64,000 nt of DNA from contig JAITYX010000052.1 of assembly GCA_021018815.1 (NCBI GenBank), positions 3,276,501 to 3,340,500 of the forward strand, given 5' to 3'. This stretch comes from Talinum fruticosum (Eukaryota; Streptophyta; Magnoliopsida; Caryophyllales; Talinaceae). Within the stretch, counting starts at the first letter, position 1; the number at the start of each line of letters is the position of its first letter. Under the pieces are notes generated by a model, which was not told the DNA's origin, made no database searches, and worked only from the letters and a program-made list of their open reading frames with translations. Of the stretch, positions 33,871 to 44,793 are shown one piece after another. A program made the position numbers and the translations under genes.

Positions 33871-34126
33871 GAAACTACCAATACAATATCTGGGAGTGCC
33901 ATTGAAGCCTGGCAGGCTAAATACTAGTGATGGTGGAATGTTAGCTAGCAAAATCACTGCTAGAATTAGATCTTGGGGTGTAAGGAAAATAAGCTATGCA
34001 GGGAAAATCCAGCTAGTTAATTCTGTCCTAATCAAAATGCATATATATTGGGGATCAATATTTATTTTGCCTCAAGTAGTGATAAAGGAAGTTGAAAAAC
34101 ATTGCAGGCAATATATGGGGCTGTGA
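33871..34126 (+). pseudogene. LINE (L1-type) reverse-transcriptase C-terminal fragment
   Basis: The + strand frame reads LPIQYLGVPLKPGRLN, then KITARIRSWGVRKISYAGKI, then QLVNSVLIKMHIYWGSIFIL and PQVVIKEVEKHCRQYMGL before a stop. The order YLGVPL, ...I..RI.SW...LSYAGR.QL, then ...YW...F.LP is typical of the region after the reverse transcriptase of plant L1-like non-LTR elements. It is truncated on both sides, directly after the microsatellite. Confidence 0.78.
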
Positions 34127-34394
34127 AATTATGTTTGAGATATTTTAAATAAAATAAAAATAATTTAATTTGAATTTTAAAAAAGATAAAAAAAAAAAGA
34201 GGAAAGCAATTTAAGAGGGGTTATTTAGGGGAATTTAATGTGGTGCAAGTAACAATTTAAAAAAAAATATTTCAATTATAATATTAGATTTTTTCCATTT
34301 GTTGATATTATATAAACTTATATAAATAAGTTTTAATCAAAGTAACATTATACGATTGAGATTAAACAGTGCCAAGTGTACGGTTATAATTATA

Positions 34395-35907
34395 GTAATT
34401 TTTATTGGTTTCCATGGTTACCGTTTTCTAATAACTACTGTACGGCACTTATTAATTTATAGCAACATGATGTGATTTGTCTAATTTTATATTTGTTTGG
34501 TTCCATTGAATAATGCATAACTATATCTGGCCAGGAATATAAAATCACTTAGGGCCAGGATTCACGTGGGTTTTTAATCAATTTTTTTCAGTACTGTACC
34601 AACTTATATGACTAAGACTTCCACTCATTGGTTGGTTTTATATGTGTCAAAACGGTAACCACTATCTGCACCAAAAAAAAAAAACGGTAACCACTGTACC
34701 GCACTTATTAATTTATAGCAACATGATGTGATTCGTCTGATTTTATATTTGTTTGGTTCCATTGAATAATGCATAATTATATCTGGCCAGGAATATAAAA
34801 TCACTTGGGCCAGGATTCACGTGGTTTTTAATTACTTTTTTCAGTACTGCACCAACTTATTTATGTTATATATAAAGGGAAGACTAAAATACTGTATAAA
34901 TTTTAATTTACTATATCTACCTCTTTATTAACTTAAATTTTAAGGATAAAAATATCATTATATTTAATTTAGTTACTCTCTCTCCAATTAACCACCCCTC
35001 CCTCTCTCTCTCTCCAATTAACCCCCTCTCCGCCTGCCCCTCTCTCTCTCTCTCTCTTACTCTCTCTTAACATTTACCTTTACCTAAGTCCCATTAATTT
35101 TTTATCAAATTTATTAATTATTTTTTTGATGCAATTTGTTAACTATTTTTAATCTAATATAATTATAAAGATACATGAAGAATTTATTTTTTTATAAACT
35201 ACCCTTGATAAAATAAGAAAATTAAATTACCTTAAAAAATTAAATACATAAAGTCTAAATTTAAAGTTTGGACTTGGATAAATAAATAAATATTATTGAT
35301 ATAAATTACCTTTATAACATATAGAATTTAGATAATTTATTTCCTTTATATATCTATCTATTTTGTATATAAGGTCAATACTTCTCTATTGTTTTATAAC
35401 TTTTACTTTTCTTTTTTTTTTTACCCTTCATATAACTTATATTTTAAGGATAAAATAGTCACAAATTATTAAATCATTAAACGTATCTATGTTATATATA
35501 AAGATAAGGTCTTTTTATTATTGTATAAATTTTAATTTATCAATTATACCGTTATTTTGCATAAACTTATAAGGATTAGTTACTCATACATAAAAAATAA
35601 TTATTTATTTTTGCATAAACTTGATTTATTTAATTTTGTGTTTTTTTTTTCATCTTCTAAATATTATAGTCATGCAACACTTATCCTTTTAAGATTTCAT
35701 TCTTTTTTAGTTATTACGCAAATGTTATTTTAATTAACTTAAACTGTCATTATTCTCTTTTATTTAATTTATTAATTAATATTTACCACGAGTATAAGTT
35801 CAAATACGATAAAAATTATTATATATAGGTCGTACACGCATTGCGTGTAACTCAAAGCTAGTATGACTGAGACTTCCACTCATTGGTTGGTTTTATATTT
35901 GTCATTT
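34395..35907 (+). repeat. Tandem duplication of about 250 bases, second copy split by Helitron-2
   Basis: Copy 1 covers about 34415-34665. Copy 2 covers about 34683-34859 and continues at 35862-35907. Both include TCTGGCCAGGAATATAAAAT and GACTTCCACTCATTGG blocks. The duplication lies directly upstream of the eEF1A-like ORF, so it probably represents its promoter region. Confidence 0.8.
34860..35861 (+). mobile_element. Helitron-2, about 1.0 kb, with an inner Helitron 5' end
   Basis: The 3' end has the hairpin ACACGC-ATT-GCGTGT (35834-35848) followed by AACTCAAAGCTAG. The 5' end reads TTTATGTTATATATAAAG, a one-base variant of the TC-start. Copy 1 of the local duplication shows the uninterrupted A/T target AACTTATATGAC at about 34604. 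A canonical start TCTATGTTATATATAAAG is also present inside at 35486, so a shorter element (35486-35861) or a nested pair is possible. A CT-rich stretch lies at 34975-35066. It is non-coding. Confidence 0.78.
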
Positions 35908-36094
35908 GATTTTTTTTTATATATTTATGGGTAAAACAGGAGGACTGAAGAGAACAGACTCAGATTGGAGCACTATAAATTTCCCCCAATCTCCCTTCAT
36001 ATCTTCACCACTCTGTTCACTTTTTTCTTCCTATAACACTCCACTCTTTCATCAAGACCTCCAGGGTTCTCTCTCTCTTTCTCTCTCCGGAATA
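35908..36094 (+). promoter_or_regulatory. Core promoter and leader of the eEF1A-like ORF
   Basis: A TATA box CTATAAAT lies at 35973-35980. It is followed about 30 bases later by pyrimidine-rich sequence suited to a transcription start, a CT-rich leader (36066-36087), and the ATG at 36095. Confidence 0.5.
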
Positions 36095-36226
36095 ATGGGT
36101 AAGATGAGGGTTGGCATTAACGTTGTGGTGGTTGGCCACGTCGACTCTGGGAAAATAGACGCTGCTCCTACTCTTATTCCTATTCCTGCTGGCCAGGCAT
36201 GCTCAACCCCAATTAAGCGTGCATGA
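36095..36226 (+). pseudogene. eEF1A-headed mini-ORF (43 codons)
   Basis: The frame starts MGKMRVGINVVVVGHVDSGK and then leaves the family, ending after SIPIKRA-like residues (actual tail STPIKRA). The first 20 residues match the start of translation elongation factor eEF1A, including the P-loop GHVDSGK that binds GTP phosphates. The following Ser-Thr-Thr needed for G1 function is replaced by IDAAP. Normal eEF1A has about 447 residues, so nothing beyond strand 1 and the P-loop remains. A TATA box and leader are kept upstream. A plausible second exon after CAG at 36613 adds only a few codons. It may be a truncated promoter-bearing pseudogene or a short new gene; I favour the pseudogene. Confidence 0.55.
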
Positions 36227-36884
36227 GCATGGTATAATCCAATTTACTCCATCTTAATTACCTCCATTAATTTTGTTCTTCTATTCTTAAATAAATAAAA
36301 ATTAATGTTTTTAAAATAATTATATTAATACATGTCAGTTAGTTCAACTGATAAAAATTCTAACAGTTATTATCTAAGGGATCAATTTGACTTCAAATCA
36401 TGCTTGCATTAGTCTCGCCAAAAAATTAATTATTCGTGCTCATTGAGTTCGAAAAACTCAAAAGAACACTAAGCAAGTCGAGAATTGCAATGAAAAGTAT
36501 TTTGAAGTGAAGTTACTTTCTCCAACTTCAATTTGTAACAAATATATGGTGTAAATTATTTAATCACAAGTGAAATTGTTTGTTAATTGTGTTGCTATTT
36601 TGAATATATGCAGGAGATTAATTCCATGCCGGTGTGAAAGCATGAAGTGAAGGCTTAGCTACTTTACTTTGTTGTTGTTGTTGTTTGCTTCATGGTTGTA
36701 AAATAAACCCATGCATCTCCATCTACGTATATATGGTGTATGGTTAAGTGTTGTACTCTGAACTAAGTAATTAATGAAATTGTCAATTTATATATGCATT
36801 TCCATCACGTCGTTACATGATTGGAATTTTTAAAAATAAAATTATATCAATATACATGAATAAATTTGGAAGAGGTTTAGAGAT
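36227..36884. other. Intergenic, possible downstream part of the eEF1A-like locus
   Basis: A tRNA-like stretch at about 36335-36420 (AGTTCAACTGAT ... GACTTCAAATC) may be a SINE remnant. Bases 36613-36800 look like a short exon plus 3'UTR (TGTTGTTGTTG, then ATAAA). No gene can be assigned. Confidence 0.35.
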
Positions 36885-36889
36885 CTATA

Positions 36890-37044
36890 TGAAAGAAGAT
36901 AATCCCGTAGGATTTTCATTAATTATGAATAATATACTTATACAAAATAAATTCCTCAATCTAGGCTAGAATCAACTAAAAGATAATAATAAAATCTAAA
37001 AGGATAATACAATAATAAAATTATTTATATAATTTTATCTAATA
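36890..37044 (-). repeat. Copia-D LTR (3' LTR in element orientation)
   Basis: The 155-base LTR is preceded by CTATA and bordered inside by the polypurine tract. It aligns with 44636-44788. Confidence 0.88.
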
Positions 37045-37057
37045 CACCCCTGCAGTC

Positions 37058-38250
37058 TTATAAGCGGGAGGTTGCCGAATCTCTGAGACTATCCCGAAAA
37101 TCGGTGAATAGAATTCGTGGAAGTCCCTTGGTGAAAATATCAACAATTTGGTACCGAGAAGGAACATGAAAAACCCGAACTTGACCACGAGCCACTTTTT
37201 CTCGAACAAAGTGTACGTCCATTTCAATGTGTTTAGTGCGCCGATATTGGACGGGATTGCTGGAAAGGTAGATAGCACTAACATTGTTACAATAAACCAA
37301 AGTAGCTAAAGAAATGGGACAATGAAGCTCAAGAAGGAGATTGCGAAGCCAGCGAGGATTCGGCAACCACATTTGCAACACCTCGATATTCAACCTCAGC
37401 ACTAGATCGAGACAAAGTAGGTTGGCACTTTGAGGACCAAGATATGAGATTGTCACTTAAAAAGACACGAGTAGCCGGATGTCGAACGTCGAGTATCAAG
37501 ACACCCACCCCAATCGGCATTAGTGTATGAACAAAGTCCAGAAAGAGAGCAACGATATAGGTGAAGGCCAAAAGCAAGAGTATCATAAATGTACCGCAAT
37601 ATGCGTTTGAGAGAGGACATATGAGCCTGCATGGGATTGTGCATATGAAGACAAACCTCGTTGCACTTGCATAAGAGGTGTACTGGTCTAGTGAAAGTGA
37701 GATATGGGAAAGCACTGGCGAGACTACAATAAAGTTTGGGATTTGGATAGGGAGAATACGTGGAAACAAGAAGTTTTCTTTTAGTGTCAACCGGGGTGGG
37801 GGCAAGTTTACAAAAGGCCATGCCAGCTCGATTAAGTATGTCTTCGGCATACTTGCTTTTGCCTAAGGAAAATACCATTGGCATGCTTGAGTGACATAAA
37901 TGCCTAAAACATAGCTTAATGGGCCCAAATCCTTCATGGCAAATTCGGAATTGAGTAGGGTCATGATATATTTCGAAGGGAGTCGGACGAGGTCGTAAGG
38001 ATGATGTCATCCACATACGGAAGAATGTAAGCCATGTCCGAATCCTTCGATAAATAAAGAGAGAATTATCACACTGATCGTGGATGAAGCCAATGGTGGA
38101 AACATAATCTGCAAAACGGCGATACCGGGCTCGTGGAGCTTTCTTGAGACCATATAAAGACTTCTTGAGTAAGCATACATGATCGGGGTAAGTAGAGTCA
38201 CGGAACCCAAGAGGTTGATGCATATAAACGAGTCTCGCTGAGATTGTCAT
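37058..38250 (-). pseudogene. Copia-D reverse transcriptase and RNase H
   Basis: The long frame 38250-37453 contains KSLYGLKKAPRARYRRFADY, QCDNSLFIYR, and later LKRILRYI and TNADWGGCLDTRRSTSGY, all landmarks of Copia RT/RNase H. The YVDD motif region is frame-shifted (about 38000-38060). RNase H continues with SRSSAEVEYRGVANVVAE, NNVSAIYLSSNPVQYRRTKH and HFVREKVARGQVRVFHVPSR to about 37080. Confidence 0.85.
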
Positions 38251-38289
38251 GCGAAATGCATTCTTGACATCCAGCTGATGAATAGGCCA

Positions 38290-39755
38290 TGATTTAGAAA
38301 CGGCAATGTTGGAAGCTGTCCGAATTGTCGCTGGTTTGACTCATTGGATTGAAGGTTTCGGTGCAATCAACTCCAAGTTCCCGTGACTTGTCATCACCAA
38401 CAAGACAGGCTTTGTGCCTCTCTAAAGAACCATCGAATTTCTTTTTATAACGAAAAATCCATATAGACCGAATCACATTCACATTAGAGGGCGGTGTACT
38501 AACTCCCAAGTCTTATTTTTAATAAGAGCATCAAACTCGTCGATCATGGCCGGTTTCCAATTTGGGTCGAGATAAGGCATCTTTAAGGTTACGAGGTAGT
38601 GGGGAAGGTGTGAATGAGCTAAATAGGTTAAGGTGTCTTTTGGGCTTGAATATGCCGTGCATACTCCTTGTAGTCATGGTTCTAGAGGGATGGGAATTTG
38701 TGGTGTTAGGTCTGGGCCGGTGGGAAAGAAACGAAGCGAGTGCGAGACGGGTTTAGGAAAACGGATGGAGTGGGCTGAGCCGGTTAGATGCGAGGAGTAC
38801 TCGGGCTAGGCGAGCACAGATTAGGAAAGATAAGGCGCAGGTCGTGTAGGCGTGGCGTAGGTAGGCACGAGAATGGGAAAGAGAGAGAACCGGACCAAGT
38901 GACGAGTGGGCTGGGCCGAGACATGGTACCACGGGGAACCATAGGCGGCGTAGAGAAAGAAGAGGATCTGGTTGAAGTGGACTCGCTGCCAATGGTGAAA
39001 ATTAAATGGGCTGAGCCCAGTATTTAGAAAATCATAAGATTTAGGAGAAGTAGAGCTGATTTTGGAGAAAGGAAATTGAGACTTATCAAATAAGATATGA
39101 CGAGAAATAATAATTTTACCGGATGCTATGTCAAAGCATTTATAGCCATAGTGATTTGGTAGATATCCTAAGAAAACACAAGGAGTAGAACGGGTTTGGA
39201 GTTTATTGACGGAGGTAGATGGAAAAAGAGGATAGCAAAGACATCCAAAAACACGAAGATGAGTGTAAGATGGATGCCGATGGTAAAGAATTTGAGTGGG
39301 GAGAAGTTATTTAGAATTTTGGTAGGAAGAATATTGAGAAGATAAGTTACCATTTGAAGAGCATGATGCCAAAATGAGGGAGATAGAGAAGCATGAGCAA
39401 GAAGAGTACGAATCATATTGTTAATGGTGCGAATTTTTCGTTCGGTTTTGCCATTTTGTTGAGATGTACGGGGACAAGAAAAATGAAATGACATGCCATT
39501 ATTATTACAAAATAATTTGAACTAGTTGTTATCAAATTCACGCCCATTATCATATTGTAAGAATTTGATAGTAGTATTGAATTGAGTTTGGATGAAATTC
39601 CTAAAATTGAGAAAGAGTAGATTTGAGATTTATGGCCAATTGGAAAAGTCCAAAGAAAATTCGAATAGTCATCCAATGATAATAAATAATATTTGTGACC
39701 AGTGAGAACTCAAAATTGGTGAAGTCTACAAATCACTATGAATAATATCGAAAGA
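38290..39755 (-). pseudogene. Copia-D integrase core and start of RT
   Basis: Beyond the nested LTR the integrase resumes with FDIIHSDL (about 39750) and DDYSNFLWTFPIGHK (about 39675). The catalytic Glu region SQQNGKTERKIRTINNMIR follows at about 39465. A variable linker rich in stops spans 39160-38520. RT begins near 38480 with FRYKKKFDGSLERHKACLV. Frames change several times. Confidence 0.8.
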
Positions 39756-39759
39756 CGTA

Positions 39760-42700
39760 TGTAACACCCAAAAACCCACCCTAGGAGTATTACATCGTCG
39801 GAGTTCCTCACGAGGAACTCCCAAGGCTCATTCAGGTATCGGTTTGTCTTTCTAATTCCAACTTAAGGTAATAGAGATGATTTTCCAAAGAGTTTGGAGT
39901 TTTAAAAAATTTTGGCAAAGTTCCGATTGTAATGTGGACTATCCCCTAGGCTTAAAGCCTTAAAACCCTACATAAAAATCATAATACAACTCAACGAGCC
40001 ACACGCTCGAAGTATACAACTCAACGACCACACGCCGGAGTCCAACCAATCATGTATAAAGAATTAAGACAATCTAAATGGTTCATGATACATTTGATAC
40101 AAACTATATGAACTAAATTACAAACTACAATACTTAAAAACATGGAATACACGTCAGCAACTCGATAAACAACGAGTCGGAAACGGCATGCGAAGTCTAG
40201 AATGTGCTAAGTACATAACACACCTTCCGAGAGTGTACCTATAACACTCGGAGAGGGGAAAAAGGGGAAATTTGTGGGTTGAGCAAACCACGAGCTCACC
40301 GGAAAGTCTTACGCTCTTAAAACGGAAATTCTTTACACATACTATTCATAGTAATGAAATAGATGAAAATATAATAACGTAATACAAATCTAGACACTTT
40401 TCAATGAAATCCCTTGAAATCATTTGCCACATATGGATCACAACACTTCAATCATTTAAAGGCATAATTTGCAATCATTAAGAACTCTTTTGGAACTAAA
40501 TCATTTTTAAACAAGGTGGTGCAACCACCTACGCTTTCTTTCAAATGCTTTTGGTCGAAATTGAATATTTTTCAAGGGAAAACCCTTGCGACTTATCTTT
40601 ATTTCAATCTTCAAACAGGGTTTCAAAACTCATTGGATCTAAATCAACTTTCCGGACTCTACGAGACTCGAACTAACACTTCATAATTCTCTAGGGCGCG
40701 ACCCGAATAAAGGCTCCGGGACCTATCTTATAAGAAGTCTCCGATCGGGCATCCCGATCCCCAAGACCCCTGTTGGAACCCTTCCCTTGAAGTTTACGGT
40801 CGGGCATCCTCCCAGACGAAGACCCCAGTTAGTACCCTTCAATATGCTAAACGATCCTAGCCCAATCAATTCAAAACAATGTGCACATAATCATTCATCA
40901 CGTTGCTTCAAACAGACATTTTTAAATCGGCTTAACACAATGGAAAGGATAGCACCACGTGTCATCCTTCCAAGTTCGGTTTCTCAATCAGATTCGCTTC
41001 TTCAAAACATATTCACGTTTGAAAGGCGGTTATCCAGAATCATACTCAAGTATTGTTTCGCGTAAACATTTGGACTCTTTTCAAAGCTAACTTTTAAACG
41101 AGCATTGGAATCAAGTTGCTTTACAAGTCAAGCATCTGCATGGTAAGGTTCAACATCCAAAGCTAGCATATTTATTCAAGTATTTGCCGAAGTATCTCTC
41201 AACTACTCACATTCATCCATATTCTACTCAATCAAGAATTCTCTATTCCTATATGCGTAATTCTCATTTCACTCCGCTTCCAAAATCACAATTAATCAAT
41301 ATAGATAGCTACTCTCTTGGTACTCCAATTTCCCGTTCCTCTTCTATACCCCAATGTCTGTTCCCCTTAACCGAATTCACTTTCAAGCCTAATGAGTTCG
41401 GGAACTAAAACATCTCTTAGCCACAATAACTACAAGTAGTTACCATCTAATTTCAAACGTCACGACTTATCACAAATTGCCATTTTTACCTCAAATTGTC
41501 ATCTTATGACTCTACATTACTAATTAAACTCTTTCTTGCTCATATTTAGCCATATAGCTCTTAATCTTACTTTACTACTCAATTTCCTTTTAGTTCCGCT
41601 TATCTTCTAGTATAGTTTAATCTCAAGGATTTAAATATGTTTTGAACTCAATTAACCTACCAATCATCCACTTCTCACTCCCACGCGTCAATTGTGCATC
41701 AATCAACATGAGCTCATACTTCCCCTTTACATTCTAAATCATCGTTTCCCAATATTAGCAATTACCTCTCTATGCCACAAATTCAGGAAATCCCTAAGGG
41801 TCCAATCGAAACATCGGCTTCTAATTCGTACCCAAATTGCAACTTCTTCATCCTCAATTTCTACTTGAAATCTCCATATCACCCATCAAACCTTAGCAAC
41901 TAATTCTGTTAGAATTTCTAGGTTTCCAAATCCACCTTAACATCCTCAATCGGATTTTCTCATGTCCTAGTTCAACCCTAGCTACTTCCTAAATTCATTC
42001 TATAGCACAACCATTCAATAATCGCAACAAACATTCAATATTCATAACAAAATTCAATTGGGCTTTGAAATTACTATTAGTTCGGAGTATAAGACCACCC
42101 ACCTCGAATTCTAGGGTTTGGAATTGATTTTGGGCTTCCTTACTTCCTCCTCTTGGACTCGGTCTCCTCTCTGCCGGGTTCTTGCTCGGTTTCTCTAGGT
42201 CTCTCGATTTCTCTACTTCTAGTTCTGCCCCCTCTTCCCGGTTCCCGACCTCTTGAGTTGTCTCCCTCACCTGCCTCGATTCGTTTGCCTCTGTTCCCCT
42301 TTCCCGGTCTCTGTCTCGTCCTCTTCATTCCCTCTCCTCTTCCACTCTCTCGCTCCCCGCTTCGTTTCGGTTCCTCTTCTCCGCCTCCCTCTCTCCTTTT
42401 GTTCCTCCTCTTCTTTTTTCTTGGGCTCCCCCGAGCCTCCTCTTTTCCTTCTCTGTTTTGGGTGACCTCGATCCCTTCGTCCCTTCCCCTCTTTCTCTCT
42501 CTCTTCATGGCTTCATCGAGAGAAGGCTACATGTTTCCTTTTAACACTAATCTCCTTCCCATACTTAACACCTAATTGCCCCTCCTCCACTTTTCTTTTC
42601 TTTCCCTTTTTTGTTAAGCACCAGTTAGGTTAAACCTAAGTAAGTGGTATAAGGGGTCTCGGGTTCTATTTAGCTAGCCCGGGTGGAAAACTCGGAGGAA

Positions 42701-42877
42701 GGAATTAATATATTTTACTAATTATAGTCACGCGAATTAATAATAATTCGCTCAAATAAATTAACGAATATATACCCGCGTATATATATTTTAGTTATTC
42801 GACCCACTTTAATCAATTAAGGCTAAATAATTAGTTTAATTCATATAATTACCTAACCCAAAATTACGAGTCTTACA
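39760..42877 (+). mobile_element. Solo LTR-1, 3.1 kb, inside Copia-D integrase
   Basis: The element begins TGTAACACCC and ends GAGTCTTACA, interrupting Copia-D between the integrase zinc finger and core. It is the same family as 48712-51785, which lies in the opposite orientation. Start, end, the paired GTGTGGCTCGTTGAG-type block (about 39990-40040) and a CT-rich tract (42120-42510) correspond. The long LTR with this start suggests a Tekay/Del-like Ty3 element. The flanking duplication is imperfect (GACGT versus GACAT). No internal coding region is present, so the open frames seen across the CT-rich tract are chance. Confidence 0.78.
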
Positions 42878-42879
42878 GA

Positions 42880-43450
42880 CATGGTAGTATAATTGGAAGA
42901 GAGATGAAATGGCAACTTAATATGTTTACCAAAAATACATGATTGACAAACATAGGAGGGGAAATTTTTGCAATCAATAAACTATTTATTCCTAAGGGAG
43001 TTTAAAAAGAAGCTCTCGGATAACCTAAATGGCTATGCCGGAGATTAGGTGAAATGGCGGCAAAGGTAGATGAGGTAGTAACTAGAGTAGTGGATGGAAG
43101 AGAATAGAGGTCCCCGGTGCTATCACATCTCATGAGAGATGTCCCCATGACAAGGTCCTTTACACAAAATCCAAAAGGGTCAAACTCAACAAGTAACATT
43201 ATTGTCGGTAGTAAAACGACAAACGAAGATTAGATTTTTAATAAGGCTAGGGGCATAAAGAACATTTTTTAGAGCAAGGGGAGGATAGGGGAAGGGAGAG
43301 ATGTTATACCAAAACCTTGAACAGGAATAACATGACCATTATTGACAATAATATTATATTTAGTGCTCGTACAAAAATAAGAAGAAAGTGTACACGGGAA
43401 GGTCGTCATATGTGAAGTGGCACCGGTATCCATGTATCAATTTTCGTTCG
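42880..43450 (-). pseudogene. Copia-D protease and pre-integrase
   Basis: Minus-strand YMDTGATSHMTTFPC at about 43435-43390 carries the aspartic protease motif D-T-G. After a stop, the pre-integrase segment at about 43199-42900 reads LMRCDSTGDLYSLP, then HSHLGYPRASF and CQSCIFGKHIKLPF, the integrase zinc-binding region. It ends where the solo LTR enters. Confidence 0.78.
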
Positions 43451-43859
43451 GAACAGACAAAAGACATGGTGTGAAAGGCGAGCATCAATGTCGGTGGGAG
43501 ATTGGGCCACATGGGCTTGAGGACGACGACCCGGAATGTCGGGCTGATTAGAGATGGGCCTTAGAGTAGCAGACCATGGGTAAGGACAAGGCGGGGCAGC
43601 CCACTGTCCCTAGGCTACACATGGAGAGGGAAGGCCCACATCGGTGACATGGGCCATCCAGGACGGTAATGGTGAAGCGGGGACATCTCGCTGGTGGTTA
43701 CTACACTCACGGCCTCGGCCTCGGCCTCGCTGGTGGCGTCCGCGGTAGTTGCCACGGTAGGGGTGCGGCTGGGAGTTCCGGTAACAAGCTGCAGGTGCGG
43801 CATATGAGGCAGATTGGTGATAAAGAGTAACCGGTGACGTAGAGAGGGGCGGCACCAAT

Positions 43860-44531
43860 TAGATTAGCCGTGGCAGAAATTTGCTTGGCCTTGCGGGTTT
43901 CTTCTAAAATAAGCCGAGAACGTGCTTAATAGAAGGTAGGAAGAGGAGAAGTTTGTTAGAGAATAGTAGCAATACTATCGTAACTTTCATTTAATCCCGC
44001 AATAAGTTGGAGAACGAGTCCTTTTTGTGAGACTAGAACATCAACATTAGAAAGTTGATCAATAATCATTTTAAGTTCTTGACAATAGGCGGAGATATTG
44101 GGAAAGTTATCAAGACGAATCTAACCGAATTGATTTTCCAAATAAAGAGCCTGGAAGGATTTGTTGTCTTGAAAAATACCGGCTATATGCTCCCGGGTGT
44201 GATGAGCGGTAGCATTAGGTTCAATAATGGTTTTGAGAAGATCATTAGAGATTGTACCATAAATCCATTTAAGGACAATGGCATCAAGACGAGACCAAAG
44301 GTTGGGATCGGCAATGTCGATATCGTTTGTTTCAGAATTTGGGGAGGAAGTTGTAGGATCGTCGGTGATGGTAGGAGGGATAATGTGGTCAAGAACTTGA
44401 TAAACTTGGCAATGGATTTTGAAAAGTTCAGCCCAAGAAGAGTATTGCACCTTCTCAATTTCGAGAGTAACCGGGATGAAGTTTTTGATGTTATTAACTG
44501 CAAGTGTCGGGTGAAAATTTGAAGGAGCCAT
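43860..44531 (-). pseudogene. Copia-D Gag
   Basis: From ATG at 44531 the minus strand reads MAPSNFHPTLAVNNIKNFIP, with the plant Copia Gag domain: VQYSSWAELFKIH, then LWSRLDAIVLKWIYGTIS and AGIFQDNKSFQALYLENQF. A stop near 44121 breaks the frame. The domain continues as LDNFPNISAYCQELKMIIDQ and LVLQLIAGLNESYDSI to about 43940. A Gly-Arg rich tail (GRHQRGRGRGRE) follows at about 43730-43690. I see no CCHC knuckle. Confidence 0.82.
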
Positions 44532-44635
44532 TGATAGGTTAAGGGGAAAGGTAATGGAATAGTGTGCAGCCGGGAGGGGAAGGACCCGAGAGAAAGAGAA
44601 GCAAGGTGGGAGAGGATCAAGAGGAATCGATCCTA

Positions 44636-44788
44636 TGAAAAAGATAATCCTGTAGGGTTTTCATTAATTATGAACAATATACTTATACAAAATACATTCC
44701 TCAATCTAGGCTAGAATCAAGGAAGAGATAATAATAAAATCTAAAAGGATAATACAATAATAAAATTATTTACATAATTTATCTAATA
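44636..44788 (-). repeat. Copia-D LTR (5' LTR in element orientation)
   Basis: The 153-base LTR is followed by CTATA. Internal sequence starts at 44635 on the minus strand. Confidence 0.88.
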
Positions 44789-44793
44789 CTATA

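Larger units (their letters stand above)
36890..44788 (-). mobile_element. Copia-D: nearly full-length Copia element split by a solo LTR
   Basis: Short LTRs (36890-37044 and 44636-44788) flanked by the perfect five-base duplication CTATA (36885-36889, 44789-44793) bound 7.9 kb. Removing the nested LTR (39760-42877) leaves about 4.8 kb, normal for Copia. Minus-strand order is Gag, protease, integrase, RT, RNase H, the diagnostic Copia order. A polypurine tract lies just inside the 36890 LTR (about 37045-37056). The PBS next to the other LTR is not the usual tRNA-Met type. The two LTRs differ at roughly eight positions plus small indels, so the insertion is not recent. Several frameshifts and stops inactivate it. 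Confidence 0.9.

Noticed and set aside
42140..42575. Open frames of 122 and 140 codons on opposite strands
   Set aside because: This is the same compositional effect in the related solo LTR; no homology or gene structure.
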